Source of the DNA: Cocos nucifera
Lineage: Eukaryota > Streptophyta > Magnoliopsida > Arecales > Arecaceae
Length of the DNA: 64,000 nt
Assembly: GCA_006176705.1 (NCBI GenBank)
Contig: QRFJ01000769.1
Coordinates: forward strand, 245,708-309,707
Direction: 5' to 3'
A model generated the notes under the pieces. That model searched no databases. It saw only the letters and a list, made by a program, of their open reading frames with translations, and was not told the origin of the DNA. Within the stretch, counting starts at the first letter, position 1. Each line of letters opens with the position of its first letter. This document shows, one piece after another, positions 1 to 12,317 of this stretch. The translations under genes and the position numbers were made by a program.

Positions 1-1190
1 AATTTTATTTCTTTCATAAAGAATGTTACAATGGTCCTTAAAGAAGGTAATCACATAGCCTTCTTGTGCTAAGCATGAAACAGAAATCAAATTCCTGCTA
101 GCTGCAGGCACATAATAACAGTCTTTCAAAACTAAGTCTAAACCAGATGGTAATCGAAGAGGGTATGTTCCCACGGCTACTGCAGCAACTCTTGCTCCAT
201 TACCGATGCGTAGGATCATGTCTCCATCCCTCAGCCTCCTGCTATCCTCAAGACCCTGCATAGAAGTGCACAGATGAGCACTAGAACCAGAGTCAAGCAC
301 CCAACTGGATGCAGAAGAAACCGTAAGGTTAGACTCAATAACGAGCATACCTCCAGAAGGACCTTCCTTCTTGTTCTTCAGGGTGGCCAGGTAAGTAGGG
401 CAGTTCCGCTTCCAATGGCCGTCGCTGTTGCAATGGAAACACTTTCCTTTGCCATCGGCCTTCTTCTTCGGTTCTGCCTTCTTCTTCTTTGATCCTTCCA
501 CCTTTTGCTTTTTCACAGACTTCTTTTTCTTTCCATAAGACTTTCTTTTGGAAGAAGTCCGTTCCATAGCAAGAACTGAGCCTTTAGAACCTTTCATAGA
601 AAGCTCAGCGGTAACCAGCATATTCATTAATTCGGCCAAGGAATTTTGAAGTTTATGCATGTGGTAATTCATGATGAATTGCCCATATGCATCAGTCAAG
701 GATTGCAGAATAATATCGTTCTGCAGATCCAAGTCCAACTTCACACCGAGCTTCTCAAGCTCTTCCATGTCCTTGATCATTGTCAGACAGTGATCTTGGA
801 CTGACTGCCCATCACGCATCTTAGCCTTAAAAAGTCATTTCGTGACTTGATATTTGGCTGCGCGACTCTGTTCACCAAACATCTCCTGCAGGTGAGCCAA
901 CATTTGGCGAGCAGTCCCGATATCTTCATGTTGGCGCTGGAGCTCATCAGACATCGAGCCCAACATGTAAGTATCTGGCCTTATTATCTTCGTCTATCCA
1001 TTTTTCCAGAGACGCTCTCTGTTCAAGTGGATGGACGAGCTGGTAAGGTGGGAGGGTCCTGGTCCAAAACATGGTGTTAACTTCTCTGAACCCAAAACAA
1101 TTTTGTAGTTCCTGAGCCAATCTTTATAATTGGGTCCAGTCAGTCTATGTGTGTCCTAGGATACGTGCCAAGTGGGTTGGACGCAGACAT
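1..1190 (-). pseudogene. Copia-I gag and start of protease, element A
   Basis: The gag gene makes the capsid/nucleocapsid of the virus-like particle. The start is taken at the ATG complementary to 1188-1190, beginning MSASNPL. Next come a UBN2-type gag domain, a Lys-rich stretch, a CX2CX4HX4C zinc knuckle at 441-400 and an aspartic protease motif DSG whose Asp codon is at 294-292. The gag-pre-integrase region follows to the window edge. Breaks include a TGA stop at 837-835 and at least one single-base frameshift near 950. The TGA is at the same codon in element B (16753-16755), so the stop is shared by descent. Most open frames on the plus strand here are antisense shadows. The copy is not functional as written. 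Confidence 0.88.
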
Positions 1191-3048
1191 TTTCCTGTAG
1201 AGAGTCAAAGATTCTAGTTAGATACTGTAATTTTGACTTGACCAATTTGTTTAGGGATTTTATTTTTAAACAAATTAGCTCCCACTATTTTCTCGGATCC
1301 CTACACTCCCTCTGTAGAGATGCGAAAATCTCCGCGATTAATGATTTCTAGTGGGTGGTGCGGTCTCACCAACTGACTCATCACCTCACCTAACAGTTAT
1401 TGGTGATGGGTTAGCCAATGAGTGAACAACTCTTGTTCAATGATTCTCTAATCATGGTGCACCCAAACTTGGTCTCTAATTCATGAATCTCACCGTATCC
1501 GGAAATATTGATCCACTCCTTAGTTAAGTCAGACCCACCATTTGCATAGACTGGGTTCCTAATTGAGTCTCTCACCGTATCCGAAATATTGAGCCCAACT
1601 CATCCTCCAGCCCATAGCATCCAATGCCTAATAGACATGGTTGCATCTTCCCGGTGCAACTGAGCCACTGTATCCAGCCGAGAACAATCAACCCCGGGAA
1701 GGGCCCGCACATCTACAATGGTGGAAGACCTCAGACTTAATCTTTTCTTAGGGAGAATTGATTCAGGTCTCATTAAACTAGACTTGGCTTAGTCATAACA
1801 ATTATGACTAACCTAGTGGCATGGGTTAGCTCGGATTATTGACCACCTCAGATCAGAACTGTGTCAACAGATATGGCCAGGTAAGTGAGACCGGTGGAAG
1901 GAATATGCCATTAACTCGCACAAGAATGCATTCAGGTCGAGTAGCTTCCAATTAAAAACCAGTCGGTCGTCTGTGCCAAACTTACCTTAGACACCAAATT
2001 GTTGAGTCAGAACCAATTGGGTTAGCCTACAATCCAGACTCTAACCTCTGAGCCTAATTAGGTCTTGCTTGATCGTGACTCGATCTTGACCCAGACTTAA
2101 TCCTATTAGGCTGGTCAATTTAAGCATTGTTGATCCCATCTAACCAACTCTTGATTCGGTTTGATCAACCGCTTAGACCTAATTGAGCTACCCAAGCCCG
2201 AACCCAGTATTATGAATATGTCTTAGATCTGAAATTCTCAATTTTAGACCTAATTAATATTCCATAAACTTAATTCTTAATTAAGTAGGGTTCATAAACA
2301 AAATATGCACAATAAATCCTAGGGTTTCAGGATCTAGGGTTTTGCAGAAAGTAAGTTTTGGGTTTCTGATTAAGGACGAACACGCAGCACCCCTACACGT
2401 CATAAGAACACCCCATCGAATGGGAAGAGAGGGCCTTTAAACCCTTCTTCGTTCTTATGACCGGACGGCCAAGAGGAACGCCTTAATCAGGAACATGTAA
2501 ATCTACAAAACAGTTATAGATCTATATCATATATCTCATATACAAATTTAGATCTAATCAAGGCATATTTTGCATACATCTCATGTATCAATTCATGCAT
2601 ATTTTCAGATCTAAATTATCACATAATAATCTAAAAAATTAGATTTAAATTGATCTAATCAAAATAAATTCTAATCTAGACAATTATGTAGAACTATTCT
2701 ACAACTAGTCTAGTCATGCATCTATCATATCTCATATGATATTTAAAATTAAATAATTTTTATTTGCTGTTTATCAGATGTTATTATAACACTTATAATA
2801 TCAGAAAACAGTAAATAAAAAGATCTAAAATATGATTTAATCAGATTAAATCAAAGACATGCAAAACTATTCTATAGAACTATTCTATTCTAGAACTAGT
2901 CATGCATATCTTCATGTTCTTAGATCCAAATCATTTAATTTTAATTTTTTCTGATTTCAGATCTGATCACATCTCATGTGACATCTGAAATCACTTTATT
3001 TTCTAATTAAAATAAAATTAAAATTAGATCTAAACAATTTAGAACCAT
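1191..3048 (-). other. Copia-I 5' leader, element A
   Basis: This is about 1.9 kb of non-coding leader between PBS and gag, with no plausible gene. It holds the shared GGTAAG/CTTACC module at 1874-2000 and a nested inverted repeat at 2366-2490. The rest is AT-rich, especially 2500-3045. The same leader is found in element B at 14548-16406. Confidence 0.85.
2366..2490 (-). repeat. Nested inverted repeat in Copia-I leader (A)
   Basis: The 10-bp arms CTGATTAAGG and CCTTAATCAG lie at the two ends. Inner 11-bp arms GTCATAAGAAC and GTTCTTATGAC lie inside them. The RNA would fold into a long branched hairpin. Element B has the same structure at 15103-15227. Confidence 0.75.
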
Positions 3049-3063
3049 GGCTCTGATACCAGT
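3049..3063 (-). promoter_or_regulatory. Primer-binding site, initiator-Met tRNA (A)
   Basis: On the minus strand this reads TGGTATCAGAGCC just inside the 5' LTR. It is the complement of the 3' end of plant initiator-Met tRNA and primes minus-strand cDNA synthesis in many plant copia elements. Confidence 0.93.
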
Positions 3064-5333
3064 TGAAGGGAAATCCTGATTTCCCGGTCCAGGTTCGTCC
3101 AGATCTGATTAGATCAAGAGATATATTTCAAAAATTTTTTTCTTGATCTCAATCAGATCTTGATATGTTTCAGATCTAATTCTTATTATTTTAATAAATA
3201 AAATAAAATAAGATAAATTAAATCAAATTTAATTTACCTGATTTGGGTAATCCTATTACCCTGTAGATGATCCTGATTGCAGCGGAAGGTTCTGGATCTA
3301 GCCACGCAAGCGCCTGGCCTCTACCGGTATCCACTTGGGTTGGATCTGGAGATCCTCTTCTTCTCTATCACACCTCCAAAAATCAGATCTGGATCTGATC
3401 TGGAGGATCTTCAAAACTCTTTTGAAGATCTGCAGTCGTCCTTTTGCAGCAGCGCAGCCTTCTTGCTTTTGATCGCCTTTCCTTGATCTGAATCGCACCA
3501 AACTAAGTCCAAAACACCTTTTGGACGTGGAGAGCAAGGGGAGAAGAGACTATGGCATGGAGAAGGAGGGGAGAGGCAGCCTTGGGGCGTATCTAATAGC
3601 ATTGGAATTAGGGTTGGGCGCAGGGTCTTATTTATAGACCTCTTGTGATCCAACTCCTCTTCCTCTCAACCAATCACAACCCTTTGTGAAATCAGATCTA
3701 AATCTGATTGGTTGGAATAGAGACCCCTGGATTCCTCCTTAGAGGGCGCCTAAGACAGTCAAACTGGATTCTTAGTAGAACTCTGATTGGAATCCAAAAA
3801 GGGAGGTGGAGTCCTTGTCCAACAAGGACTCCTAGGCGCCTCCTACTTGGGCTCACGCCACCCTTGGCGTGCGCCCTTCTCCTTGCCAGGTTCTGGTAGG
3901 GGGACAGGCCCCCACCAGCTCTCCAATAGGTGCATGACATGTGGTCAAAAGTCAAAGGGTCAATGGTCAACGTTTGACCAGTCAAAGGTAGACTTTTGAC
4001 CAAAGTCAAAGAACAAGAAATGGCAGGTGACCAAAAATGGCAGGTAATGTCTTACAAATAAGACAACCTATTCTGACTTGGACAACCTCCAGTCAGACCA
4101 TATGAAGGCCTCTGATTGAGCACAAACTCCTTTGGCTCAGTCAGGACAACTTATTTATGATAGTAAAAGAAGAACGTTAGGTTCAATCGAGTGCTAGCAC
4201 GATTTTCCTTGAACCTAATTGAATCTCATTCAGATCAATTGAACTAGATCAGTTCAATTGATGATCACCAGATTCAAACCCTTGTTTGTGTGACCCAGTT
4301 AGGTTCAGTTCTGTATGGTAATGGGATATGTCATGATCTCTATCATCGACATCATCGAAACTCCTTTCGATGGATCAGAACTCTTCTGATTCGAACAGCT
4401 AGAATGATCGATCATCTAAATCATTCTAATTGCTCCCAAAATCCACCAGTGACACCTAGCAGTATATGGTGGCAACCCATCAGAGCTGAATGCGAACCTC
4501 TTGGTGCAGCTACCTGTGTGATTAAGTTCTTCTATCTTGAGCCCCGATCAGATTAGGGTTAAGGTGAACTCGTCAAACCCTAGTTTCTGTCATATGATGT
4601 AATCATTCGATTCAAGTCCAATGTGAAAATCTAAATAGAAACTCTTTCTATTATTTCACTCTGCCATGGCCATGGGCTTCTGGACTTGATTCTCATGATC
4701 ATCATAGGGCTGCTCCTCTACCACCGAGGTAGATAGATTCCATCTTGATGCAATCCAGTTCCTACAATGAACATGCTATAGCCAACATACACCTCAGGGT
4801 TCCATATGGCTAGGAGACCGAGTAATGGTGTAGTCAAACTATAACACCCTCAAGGTGAACTGCCGATGCATCTCAGGTCAAAGAACCAGACACACTACTG
4901 CAGCATCGAGTCAGTCATTGACGAGAAGGTAGACTCCCTAATGACTACTCGAGGTGGTCACGCTCAGTGCCCTCGTTCTCTAACGAGTACCTGTACTCTC
5001 GCTCTGGTGTCTCCACACCGTAGACTCAAGACTCATCTACTAAAGAGAAGCGATCGTACGCCAACCTTCCGGATCAATCACCATCCTCGTGATGATCCTA
5101 TGGTCGGGAGCTGTTTATGAGTTAATAATGATTATTCATGTCTTAAATTTTCAACTCTTGAAAATATGAATTATCATTACCATTAACTCAAAGGATGTAT
5201 CACAGACACTAAATACACATGTGTGATAGAAAATAACCTATTTTATTAATTATAGTCAAAATTATAATTTTGCCCCTAGAAGTGTATTACAAGTGTCAGT
5301 CAATTCTGGCTTCTAGGGCACATATATCTAACA
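3064..5333 (-). repeat. Copia-I 5' LTR, element A
   Basis: A 2270-bp LTR, starting TGTTAGATATATG and ending TTCA on the minus strand. A TATA box is complementary to 3629-3636. A cluster of W-box cores (TTGAC) lies upstream of it at about 3940-4010. It is homologous to the LTRs at 12318-14532 and 38129-40408 and to the partial LTR at 62023-64000. Antisense open frames at 4290-4556 and 4866-5120 recur in the other copies but look non-coding. Confidence 0.95.
3629..3636 (-). promoter_or_regulatory. TATA box of Copia-I LTR (A)
   Basis: TATAAATA on the minus strand, at the same place in the LTR as in both LTRs of element B. It is the likely core promoter, with transcription starting some 30 bp further toward gag. 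Confidence 0.75.
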
Positions 5334-7554
5334 GTTTATAGATCAGATCTATTACCTAAGGAAGTTTAAATGTTCTAACTTACTGATCTAAGCTTGAGGA
5401 TGAAGTCATGAGCCACACACATATCCGACCTCTAGGAGTCATCCACATGAGCCAACGATCTCTGATCTAAAGTTCAATGTAGAAAATCAGCACAACATGG
5501 TAGTATTGTGCTAATCCTTCTTTGATGGTCAATCCGATGCTCCCTTCTTCAAAATTTGGACTCTTTAAAATATGAGAAGGAAGATGAGAGTTTGCTGATC
5601 TGAGACTCTCTCAAAAAAAACTCTAAAGAAAGGAGGAGAGATTGAAAATAAAATAATCCTAGAAGATGACCCTCTTCTTCTTCTCTTTTCTCTCACCTAG
5701 ACACCTAGTTTGGTGCCTATGGAACCCCCACGCCCAAGGACCCTCTTCCTCTAATTTTTTACATACCCCAAACCTCTTCCAAAGTTCTGTATTCTACAAA
5801 ATAATTAGAACAAAATTCATCCAACAAATAGGGAAAAAGAAGAGTCCAAGTTAGGTCAAATTCCTAGACTAAGAATATCCAAACATGCAAAGTTGTTGGG
5901 GCGCCCAACTCTTGGGCACCTCCTCCACAATTTTTGACATGGACCAGAAAGAGAGAGCACACAAAAAAAGAGATTATTTTTATGAAATAAAAGAAGAATT
6001 AATTAAAAGAGGGGGCGGCACTCAAGGTAAGATGTTTTGGTCAACAAGGATTCCATCTCATAGAATCCTAAGCAAAACCAATTCCTCATTTGACTTGGTC
6101 TTCCACCTAACTTCCAAATATGACTTGGAGGGAAATAGGGGGCATGAAAATCAGGAAGAATGATATTTTTCATAAAAAATACCTAAAAAATTGGTATGGA
6201 GGGCATTGGGACCAAGGTGGCGCAAGGAGATTGGGAGTCCTAGTCATACTAGGACTCCTATTTTGACTTGGTCAAATAAGATTTTTTAACCAAATAAAAT
6301 TAAGATTAAACTAACCCAATTAAATAAGATCCTAACCCATTTAAGAACTTAATTAAATTAGATTAAATTAAATTTAATTTTAATTTATTTTCTAATCAAA
6401 TTAGAAAATTGGGTTAATCCGAGTCCTAGTTTGACTAGGACTAGTTCTTCCTTATACTTGGCTTATCCAATAAACCAATTGGACTTGATCCAATCAAACC
6501 CAAATCAAATATAATTAAATTATATTTAATTAGACTTAATTTCAGCCTATTGATTTAATCAAATTAAGCTAATTAGCAATCCAATTGCTAATTGATCCTT
6601 CTGCAACACTTGCACTAGGTTAAACACCAATCGTATTGATTGTTTAACCCTAGAATGATTCTTAATCGTTGATCAACCATTTGATCAGATAGTAAGCTCT
6701 AATGTGTGTGACCTTATAGGTCTGAACCTAAGTCAGTAGTATAAGAATAAATTTTTGTATCGATTAAAATGACCATCTAGCATCAAAGGTGTAGAACACC
6801 ATCCTTAGAACCCATGCGGATATAGTATCCATATAATTCATCCCCTTGACCACAATGCTCGTAGGACACATCAGAGTTCAACTATCAACTCTGATTAGGT
6901 TGTCCACATTGTATTTCAAAATATCAAATCTATTTGATGGATTATCCTGGCTAAGGTTTTGCTATATTGAAATACAGTGATACATTCTTCTCCAACTCTT
7001 GGAGTGGTCAATTTCATCTTGATCACACTCCAACTTCGTAAGTACTTGACTATGCCCAGAAGCCTTCCATTACTAAATTAGAAATTTAGTTAGTTTGGTA
7101 CCAAAGCACAGTGAGTTGCTTGCAAGTCACTGAGGTGATCTTAGGTCTAAGGGATACTTATACCTATATCCCATCAGAGACATTCTCGATAGAGAATGCT
7201 CTAGAGTTGATCACATTCAATGACGATGTACCCATACATCTCATCTGTATGTCATACCAGTGTCTCCATATAGCTTGGTTAAGAGGACAACCAACCTATA
7301 TGGCATATAGTGACCTATGCTCGATAGATGCTGTCATCCTAATTAACAGCCTATCATTTGGTCATGAACAAATTTTAGGACTAATCGATAAATTCTCTCT
7401 TTATCGAAACTAAATAGTCCTAAGAAGTTCATCACAACAATAGAGTTCATTAGAAGATGTAAACTTATGATGAAAAAATATGCCATAATAAATCAATTAT
7501 AGTATCTCAACCATCAGCAGGATGATGATTGACTTTGGAACATAATTTTTAATA
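5334..7554 (-). repeat. Copia-II 3' LTR, element C1 (truncated by A)
   Basis: This LTR aligns with 41611-43638 plus 32727-32957. The terminal 230 bp or so (equivalent to 41381-41610) is missing because Copia-I A is inserted at 5333/5334. On the minus strand the LTR starts at 7554 with TATTAAAA, apparently a mutated TGTTAA. A purine-rich tract (PPT) immediately precedes it. There is no coding content. The open frames at 5666-5854, 5885-6163 and 7111-7413 are in the antisense direction and have no recognisable domain. Confidence 0.9.
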
Positions 7555-7567
7555 ACTCCCACTTATC
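7555..7567 (-). promoter_or_regulatory. Polypurine tract of C1
   Basis: On the minus strand this reads AAGATAAGTGGGAGT directly before the 3' LTR. This is the usual position and composition of the copia plus-strand primer. Confidence 0.8.
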
Positions 7568-7579
7568 TTAAAGCCACTC

Positions 7580-9290
7580 AACACAGTATCTAATACCCAT
7601 ATTCGACTTATGGTTGTCGAACTCCTTGATTGCTAGGTCTTTAGTGAAGGGGTCGGCTAGGTTCTTCTTTTCGTCAATCTTCGGAAGGTCGACATCACCA
7701 CGATCCACGATCTCATGGACCAAATAGAAGCAATGCAGAATATGTTTTGTTCATTGGTGTGCCTTTGGTTCTTTTGTTTGAGCTATGGTGCCAGTGCTAT
7801 CACAGTAGAGTAGGACTGGACCATCAATGGAGGGTGCTACTCCAAGCTCGGTGATGAACTTCCTCAGCCACATAGCTTTCTTTGCTACATTTGATGCTGC
7901 CATGTACTCTGCTTTGTAAACTGAGTCAGTCACTATATACTGCTTGGAACTTTTCTAATAGATGGTTCCATCACTTAGAGTAAAGATATATCTGGACACA
8001 TTTTTACTATCATCATGATCAGATTGAAAGCTAGAGTCTGTAAACCCCACAAGCTTCAGATCTGACTCACCATAATCCAATCATTGGTCCTTAGTATTTC
8101 TCAAATACTTAAGGATGATTTTAACCACCTTTCAATGATTTTTTTTAGGGTCAGACTAGTATCTACTCACTACTCCTAGTGAGTATGCCACGTCTGGTCT
8201 CGTACATATCATTGCATACATAATAGACCCCATTGCCAAAGCATATGGAATTCTACTCATATGCTCTCTCTTTTTAGGAGTTATCGGATAATCCTTCTTA
8301 GAGAGAGAAATTCCTTGGCCTATCGAAAGATAGCTCTTTTTGGAATTCTCCATGCTGAACCTCTTCAGCACAGTTTCAATGTACGTAGATTGGGATATAC
8401 CAAGCATCCTTTTAGATCTATCCCTATAGATCTTCATACCTGGATGTAGGATGCTTCACCCAAGTCCTTCATGGAGAATTATGATGACAACTAGACTTTT
8501 ATTTCTTGTAGTGCAGGGATGTCATTCCCGATTAAGAGAATATTATCCACGTATAAAATAAGGAATACCACTGCTGAATCATTTGCCCATTTGTGAATGC
8601 AGGATTCTTCTCCATTCTTAATGAAGCCATACATTTTGATGACTTTATCAAAATGCATGTTCTAACTCCGAGATGCCTGCTTCAATCCATAAATGGATCT
8701 CTGAAGCTTGCACATCTTGAACTCATTTGTGGATGTGAATCCTTCAGATTGTATCAATACACCTCTTTGGTCAGCTCTCCATTTAGAAAAGCTATCTTCA
8801 CATCCATCTGTCAGATCTCATAGTTCAGATGGGCAGTAATGGCAAGCATGATCCGAATGGACTTGAGCATTGTTACAGAAGAGAATGTCTCATCATAGTC
8901 AATACCATAACAGTGATGATACCCCTTGGCAACTAGACGGGCTTTATAGGTCTCCATCTTTCCGTCTGCACCCCTCTTTCTTTTAAAGACTCATTTACAC
9001 CTAATGGATTTAACCCCTTTAGGTGGGTCAACTAATGTCCATACATCATTGACCTTCATGAAATTCATTTTGAATCTCATGGCTTCTAGCCATTTCTTAG
9101 AGTCAGATCTCTACATCGCATCCATATAAGTGATCGGGTCCTCATCATCTTCATCGAGTTCGATGGGATTGCCATCTTAGACCAAGAATTCATAGTATCT
9201 ATCTAGATGGTGGGGTACTCTACTGGATCACCTTATTGGTGCGGGTTCACTAGGCTTTGGATCTGATCTGATCAAATCTAACTTTGGTTC
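7580..9290 (-). pseudogene. Copia-II reverse transcriptase and RNase H, C1
   Basis: This is RVT_2-type reverse transcriptase followed by copia RNase H, which copy element RNA into cDNA in the virus-like particle. Readable pieces are 8437-8156 (RT C-terminal part, with GSIMYAMICTRPDVAYSLG) and 7933-7751 (RNase H, with EYMAA and LLYCDS). The rest is broken by stops and frameshifts. At 8553-8542 the catalytic YVDD box reads YVDN, because the second Asp codon has become AAT. The copy is therefore inactive even apart from the frameshifts. Element B has intact YVDD at the same place (37133-37144). Confidence 0.87.
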
Positions 9291-10345
9291 AACATTCTAT
9301 GTCAGACTTTTTACGTATTGAACTTCAACAAGTTCAACCTTAGAGGCAACAGTTCCTTCATCATGAAACTTCTTTTCCAAAAAGGTTGCCCTAAGACTGA
9401 CGAACACCTTTTGTTCATCAGCATGGTAGAAATAGTATCCTTTGATCTCTTTTGGGTATCTTATGAATATATACTTGTCAGACCTAGATCCAAGTTTGTC
9501 TGTAACTAATCGTTTGACATAAGCCAGGCACCCCCAAACCCTAAGGTGTGAAAGTGCTGGCTTACGCCCTATCCATATCTTATATGGGGTTTTAACTATA
9601 GACTTACTTGAAATCCTATTTAATAGATAACAAGTCGATTCGAGTGCATATCCGTAGAAAGATATCGACAAGCTGGCAAATTCCATCATAGATCGGACCA
9701 TGTCTAACAGAATCTGATTCCTCATTTCAGACACTCTATTATACTATTGTGTTTCAGGAGTCCATTGAGAGAGAATTTCATTCTCTCTTAGATATGTGAG
9801 AAATTCATCAGAAAGATATACTCCTCCTCGGTCAAACTAAAAAGTTTTAATACTCTTTTCAGTTTATTTTTCTACTTCACTTCAGAATCATTTGAATATT
9901 TTAAAAGAATCCAACTTATGTTTCATCAGATAGACATATCCATATCTAGATAGATCATCTATGAAAGTGATGAAGTAGACATATCCTCCTCTAGCACTTG
10001 TGCTCATTGGTCCACATACATCAGTATGTATTAGACCTAAGAGCTCATTAGCTCTCTCATCTTTTTTAGTAAAAGATAATATGATCATTTTACCAAGAAG
10101 ATAGGACTCACAGATTGAAAGTGATTCACAATCATTAACTTCGAGGATTTCCTCCTAAGTCGATCTGTTTATCCTGTTTCTGTTTATATGACCTAGCCTA
10201 CAGTGCCATAAGTAGATATCTGATATACTATCTAATCTAGGATGTTTGCCAGTAGAATAGACTACATTAACAAGTTGTGATAACATATATATCATTGTTC
10301 AATTATCCACAGAAAGTAGTAACACCATTCATAATTACATTACAA
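9291..10345 (-). pseudogene. Copia-II integrase, C1
   Basis: Integrase inserts element cDNA into host DNA. Two open pieces remain. 10088-9888 contains the first catalytic Asp in LIHTDVCGP, followed by FIDDLSRYGYVYLM. 9734-9297 contains the conserved catalytic-Glu region followed by the C-terminal ALSHLRVWGC motif. Between them lies a DRGG motif with frame breaks and a TAG stop. The order and motifs are those of a copia rve domain. It is not functional as written. Confidence 0.87.
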
Positions 10346-10347
10346 AC

Positions 10348-10656
10348 TCATTTTTTTATTAAAATTTCATAATTATTCATGAGCAAAAGGCCTACAGAAA
10401 TGATATTTAAAAAGAAACTAGGACAGAAATTATAACCACTAAGAATAATAGTATGAGATTCAAATATAAGTTTTAAAATTTCTAAAGCTAGAATTAGAAC
10501 TGATCGTCCATCTCCAACATTCAGGAATCTCTCGTCTTGCTCGAATCTTCTACTGACCTGCAATCTCTGCAATGAATTGCAAATATGGTAAGGGCTACCG
10601 ATATCTAATACCCAGTCAGTAATATCATAAATAGAGAAATTGTAAGGAGTTATCAT
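10348..10656 (-). pseudogene. Copia-II protease and start of gag-pre-integrase, C1
   Basis: A retropepsin-like segment, WVLDIGSPYHICNS, lies near residue 16 of this frame. The family motif is D-T/S-G, and here the middle residue is Ile (DIG), an expected loss of function. The downstream residues match the usual copia protease and gag-pre-integrase spacing. In the family this enzyme cleaves the polyprotein. Confidence 0.8.
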
Positions 10657-10689
10657 ATAAATACCTTGCCCAGCAATAGCTTGCTTCTT

Positions 10690-11532
10690 TCTCTACCTAT
10701 TCAGGTCTAGGAAGGCAATGTACTAAAGACAGCTCCTCTTCGAGTGCCCCTGCTTCTTGCAAAAGAAGCATTCAGCTTGACTCTTATCAGGCTTGGTCTT
10801 TGGGGTCTATGCTTGCATAAATGTCCTAGCATGAACATGCACCTTCTTGGCTTTTTTCTTCTTATTCTTCTTTTCTTTCCCAAAGGATCGAGAATGAGAG
10901 GACGAACCTCCCACTAAGTTCACCAACTCCTTATGGAGTTGGTGATCCTTCTCAAAGTTCTGAAGTAACCCCAGTAACTCATGGTAGTCCACCTCAAGCT
11001 TTGACATTCTATAATGTATAAGGAATGGGAGATAAGACTTGGGCAGCGAGTTCAGTATTGCATCTTTCCCAAGTTGTTTGTGTAAGAAAAAGCCGAGCTT
11101 GCTTAAGCACTCCATCAGCTCGATCATGTACAATACATGATCAGTGATAGAGGCACCATCCCACATTTTGGCATTGAAGATGGCACAACTAATCTTATGC
11201 CTCTCAACGTCATTGGTTGTGCCAAAAGAATCCTCCAATACTTAGAGCTTTTTATTTGGCTTAGCTATCTCAAACTTACGAATGAATTGATCGCTCATCG
11301 CAGCCAGCATAATGTAGGACATTGTGATTCAATCATTGAGCCACTTCTGATAAGTGTCTCTGACTATTTCACGTGCATTGGTAGCTAGCTCCTTAGGTGT
11401 AGGATCCATTAGCACATATAGGATCTATTCATATTCTAAGACAATCTTCAACTTTCGGTACCAGCTATCGAAGTTGGATCCCACCAACTTATTATTGTCC
11501 AACAATGATCGGAGCGATAGAAAAGTGGCCAT
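10690..11532 (-). pseudogene. Copia-II gag, C1
   Basis: A capsid/nucleocapsid gene. The start is the ATG complementary to 11530-11532 (MATFLSLRS), chosen because it precedes the conserved NFDSWYRKLK block of UBN2 gag. The longest open piece is 11238-10807, with the alpha-helical gag core and a Lys-rich tail. The zinc knuckle CFFCKKQGHSKRSC follows at about 10775-10735 in a different frame, separated by a stop. Frame breaks make it a pseudogene. Confidence 0.85.
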
Positions 11533-12317
11533 GTCTACACACAGAGAAACCAAAACCTAATTAGCAATTGATTCATTAAATCTAAAGGTTTGGACTTTAA
11601 TCAAAAGGTTTTTTCTACTATTTTATTCAAATTGGTAGCCTCTACCTTCAATTCGAGGAATTATCCTAATTTCTTAGTGGGTACTAGAATCCACATAGAC
11701 TGCACACAAGCCTAATTTTGGTTGGCCCACCCATGTACATCTGAAGATAGGTTCATAACCAATTGTTTCTCTAAAACTTTTTTAGTAATTAAATTTTGCC
11801 CTAGGCCTTGATTAGTTGGCTTTGGCCTTCTCAAAAAAGGGTCCAATTACGTTCAACCATTAACATGACCATACTTGGCGCATCCAACCAATGAATGATT
11901 AGGCCTAACTTTGGTTGGCCCATCGAACCACCATTTAGAAAGATGTATCCAAGAGATCATATAATAAATGATAATTTCATCAGTCGATAAGCACCAGGCC
12001 TTTGGGCCTCCAATGATTATCCAACTGATGGACCCGTTATCATCCACTTTAATGGGAGGCTATAATCCAGTTATTATGTAACTATTTCATTTTAGGAACC
12101 TAATAATTTTAGAGAATTTATTTATAGAAGTAAGTAGGTCAGATTAACCAGCTTGTCATGATCCTCCCACTAACTTTATCAAGTCAGCTTAAAGGAGACC
12201 ATTAATAGGCTGGTCTAGGAGCACCTAAATCAGTCAAATTGATTTATCTAGTTGACATGGATTAGCTTGAATAGTTAAGTGATCCGATCAAAATATAATC
12301 TCACCAAGAGGCCAGGT
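11533..12317 (-). other. Copia-II leader, proximal part (C1)
   Basis: This is non-coding leader between gag and the point where Copia-I B is inserted. The last five bases, CAGGT (12313-12317), are the left copy of B's target duplication. The leader continues at 40414. I see no gene in it. Confidence 0.8.
12313..12317 (+). repeat. Target-site duplication CAGGT, left copy (B)
   Basis: CAGGT immediately precedes the 5' LTR of B and is repeated at 40409-40413 immediately after its 3' LTR. Joining the flanks restores a continuous Copia-II leader. Confidence 0.92.

Larger units (their letters stand above)
1..5333 (-). mobile_element. Copia-I element A (5' part; runs off window)
   Basis: This is the 5' part of a minus-strand Ty1/copia LTR retrotransposon. 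Reading from right to left it has the 5' LTR (5333-3064), an initiator-Met PBS (3063-3049), a long non-coding leader, gag from 1190, and the start of protease at the window edge. It matches element B (12318 onward, plus strand) over its whole visible length. Its LTR ends in TG...CA form and abuts a Copia-II LTR at 5333/5334. That LTR is otherwise continuous in the second copy at 41381-43638, so A was inserted into it. The expected target duplication, GTTTA at 5334-5338, has its partner outside the window. Confidence 0.93.
5334..12317 (-). mobile_element. Copia-II element C1 (3' LTR to start of leader)
   Basis: A minus-strand copia element in the standard order leader, gag, protease, integrase, RT, RNase H, PPT, 3' LTR. 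It is split by Copia-I B at 12317/12318. Its leader, PBS and 5' LTR continue at 40414-43638. It is the host for insertions A, B and D, so it is the oldest element whose structure can be followed. Coding parts carry many stops and frameshifts, and two catalytic motifs are altered. Confidence 0.9.

Noticed and set aside
4290..5120. Open frames (88 and 84 aa) repeated in every Copia-I LTR, at 4290-4556, 4866-5120, 12531-12785, 13095-13292, 38342-38596 and 38906-39253
   Set aside because: They run antisense to the element, have no recognisable domain, vary in length between copies and are conserved only because the LTRs are. Not called as genes.
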